Assembly: GCA_017883355.1 (NCBI GenBank)
Contig: JADGNS010000411.1
Coordinates: 1 to 5,379, forward strand
Direction of reading: 5' to 3'
Source of the DNA: Candidatus Solibacter sp.
GTDB lineage: Bacteria; Acidobacteriota; Terriglobia; Bryobacterales; Bryobacteraceae
DNA length: 5,379 bases
This document shows, piece after piece, positions 4,936 through 5,379 of the stretch. The notes beneath the pieces are model-generated. The model saw only the letters and a program-made list of their open reading frames with translations. It ran no database searches and was not told where the DNA came from. The position numbers were made by a program, and so were the translations under genes. Within the stretch, counting starts at the first letter, position 1. Every line of letters starts with the position of its first letter.

Positions 4936-5379
4936 ATGGATAGCAACGTAACGACGCGCAGTTGGCATGCGCCGTCCAGACTGGCCATCGCGGCGACCTG
5001 CGTGGTCGCGCTGGTATTGGTGTTGGCGCAAGTCGCCTCCGCCCAGATGGTCTTTGGTGTGATCCGCGGATCCGTGACCGACAGCAGCGGGTCGACAATC
5101 CTGGGCGCCAAAGTCACGGTACTCAACATCGACACGCGGGAGACGCGCACCGTCAACAGCGATGAGACCGGGAGTTTCGTCATCCCGGCATTGATGCCCG
5201 GTCCGTACAGGGTGACGGTGGAAGCAGCCGGATTCAAGCTGTACGAGAAGACCGGCGTAAACCTCTCGGCGTCGGAACGGTTGGACGTCGGCCAGGTATC
5301 GATGCAACTTGGCGCGTTGACGGAAAGCGTCGAGGTGAGCGCGGATGCGACGCCGGTTCAGACGGCGAGCGCCGAGCGG
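4936..5379 (+). CDS. Oar-like TonB-dependent receptor, N-terminal part, 3' end outside window
   Basis: The open frame of 148 codons reaches the right edge without a stop. ATG 4936 is preceded by AAAGGGG (4923-4929) at 6 nt. Residues 1-36 are a signal peptide (hydrophobic LAIAATCVVALVLVLAQVAS, likely cleavage after ASA before Gln37). Residues 42-100 form a carboxypeptidase-regulatory-like, Ig-type domain: IRGSVTDSSGSTILGAKVTV, then DETGSFVIPALMPGPYRVTV and EAAGFK. Residues 120-148 (VSMQLGALTESVEVSADATP, ending VQTASAER) are the linker leading into the plug of the large acidobacterial TonB-dependent receptors, usually around 1,000 residues or more. It would be an outer-membrane transporter, here presumably for fucosylated glycans given the neighbouring genes; the substrate domain is not visible. 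Confidence 0.9.
   Translation, partial: MDSNVTTRSWHAPSRLAIAATCVVALVLVLAQVASAQMVFGVIRGSVTDSSGSTILGAKVTVLNIDTRETRTVNSDETGSFVIPALMPGPYRVTVEAAGFKLYEKTGVNLSASERLDVGQVSMQLGALTESVEVSADATPVQTASAER

Noticed and set aside
4179..4943. Plus-strand open frame of 254 codons
   Set aside because: It is antisense to the LacI helix-turn-helix and sensor-coding region and then runs through the divergent promoter region; no protein motif or ribosome site.
4843..5307. Minus-strand open frames of 154 and 106 codons under the receptor gene
   Set aside because: Both are antisense to a clear signal peptide plus carboxypeptidase-regulatory-like domain and have no features of their own.
1..5379. Insertion sequence or transposase to explain the broken genes
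   Set aside because: No transposase motif, terminal inverted repeats or target duplications were seen around the two remnants; simple deletion or recombination suffices.

Overview
The window is GC-rich and reads as part of a sugar-scavenging locus from an Acidobacteriota-like bacterium, most like the Solibacter/Bryobacteraceae group. Three things suggest this. The rightmost gene has an N-terminus typical of the very large Oar-like TonB-dependent receptors common in that group (signal peptide, carboxypeptidase-regulatory-like domain, then a plug-type tail ending VQTASAER). The two secreted glycosidases carry twin-arginine (Tat-type) leaders. Codon third positions are strongly G/C. The taxonomic call is inference from recall; no search was run.

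Layout, right to left. At 4936-5379 (+) is the 5' part of the TonB-dependent receptor gene. It is divergent from a complete LacI-family repressor gene (3678-4778, -). The gap between them holds a good promoter for the receptor and a palindromic operator-like site (4803-4820). An 18-bp sequence matching that site at 16 of 18 positions recurs just downstream of lacI (3600-3617). From there leftward every gene or gene fragment is on the minus strand: remains of a medium-chain (zinc alcohol dehydrogenase-like) dehydrogenase, an intact RbsD/FucU-family sugar mutarotase (2711-3250), an intact GH29 alpha-L-fucosidase (1107-2654), a damaged remnant resembling the C-terminus of a GH43-like glycosidase (about 685-1106), and the 5' part of a second GH29 alpha-L-fucosidase running off the left edge (657 to 1).

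Taken together this looks like an L-fucose (or fucose-like deoxysugar) utilisation cluster. The receptor would import fucosylated oligosaccharides, exported GH29 enzymes would release fucose, the RbsD/FucU protein would interconvert its anomers, a dehydrogenase would originally have oxidised the sugar, and the LacI protein would sense it. Two of the six coding positions are broken: the dehydrogenase lacks most of its length and the GH43-like gene has an amber codon, a frame switch and no N-terminus. The locus therefore seems to have been rearranged or to be decaying while the fucosidase, mutarotase, regulator and receptor frames stay open. I see no RNA genes, CRISPR array, insertion sequence or convincing terminator.
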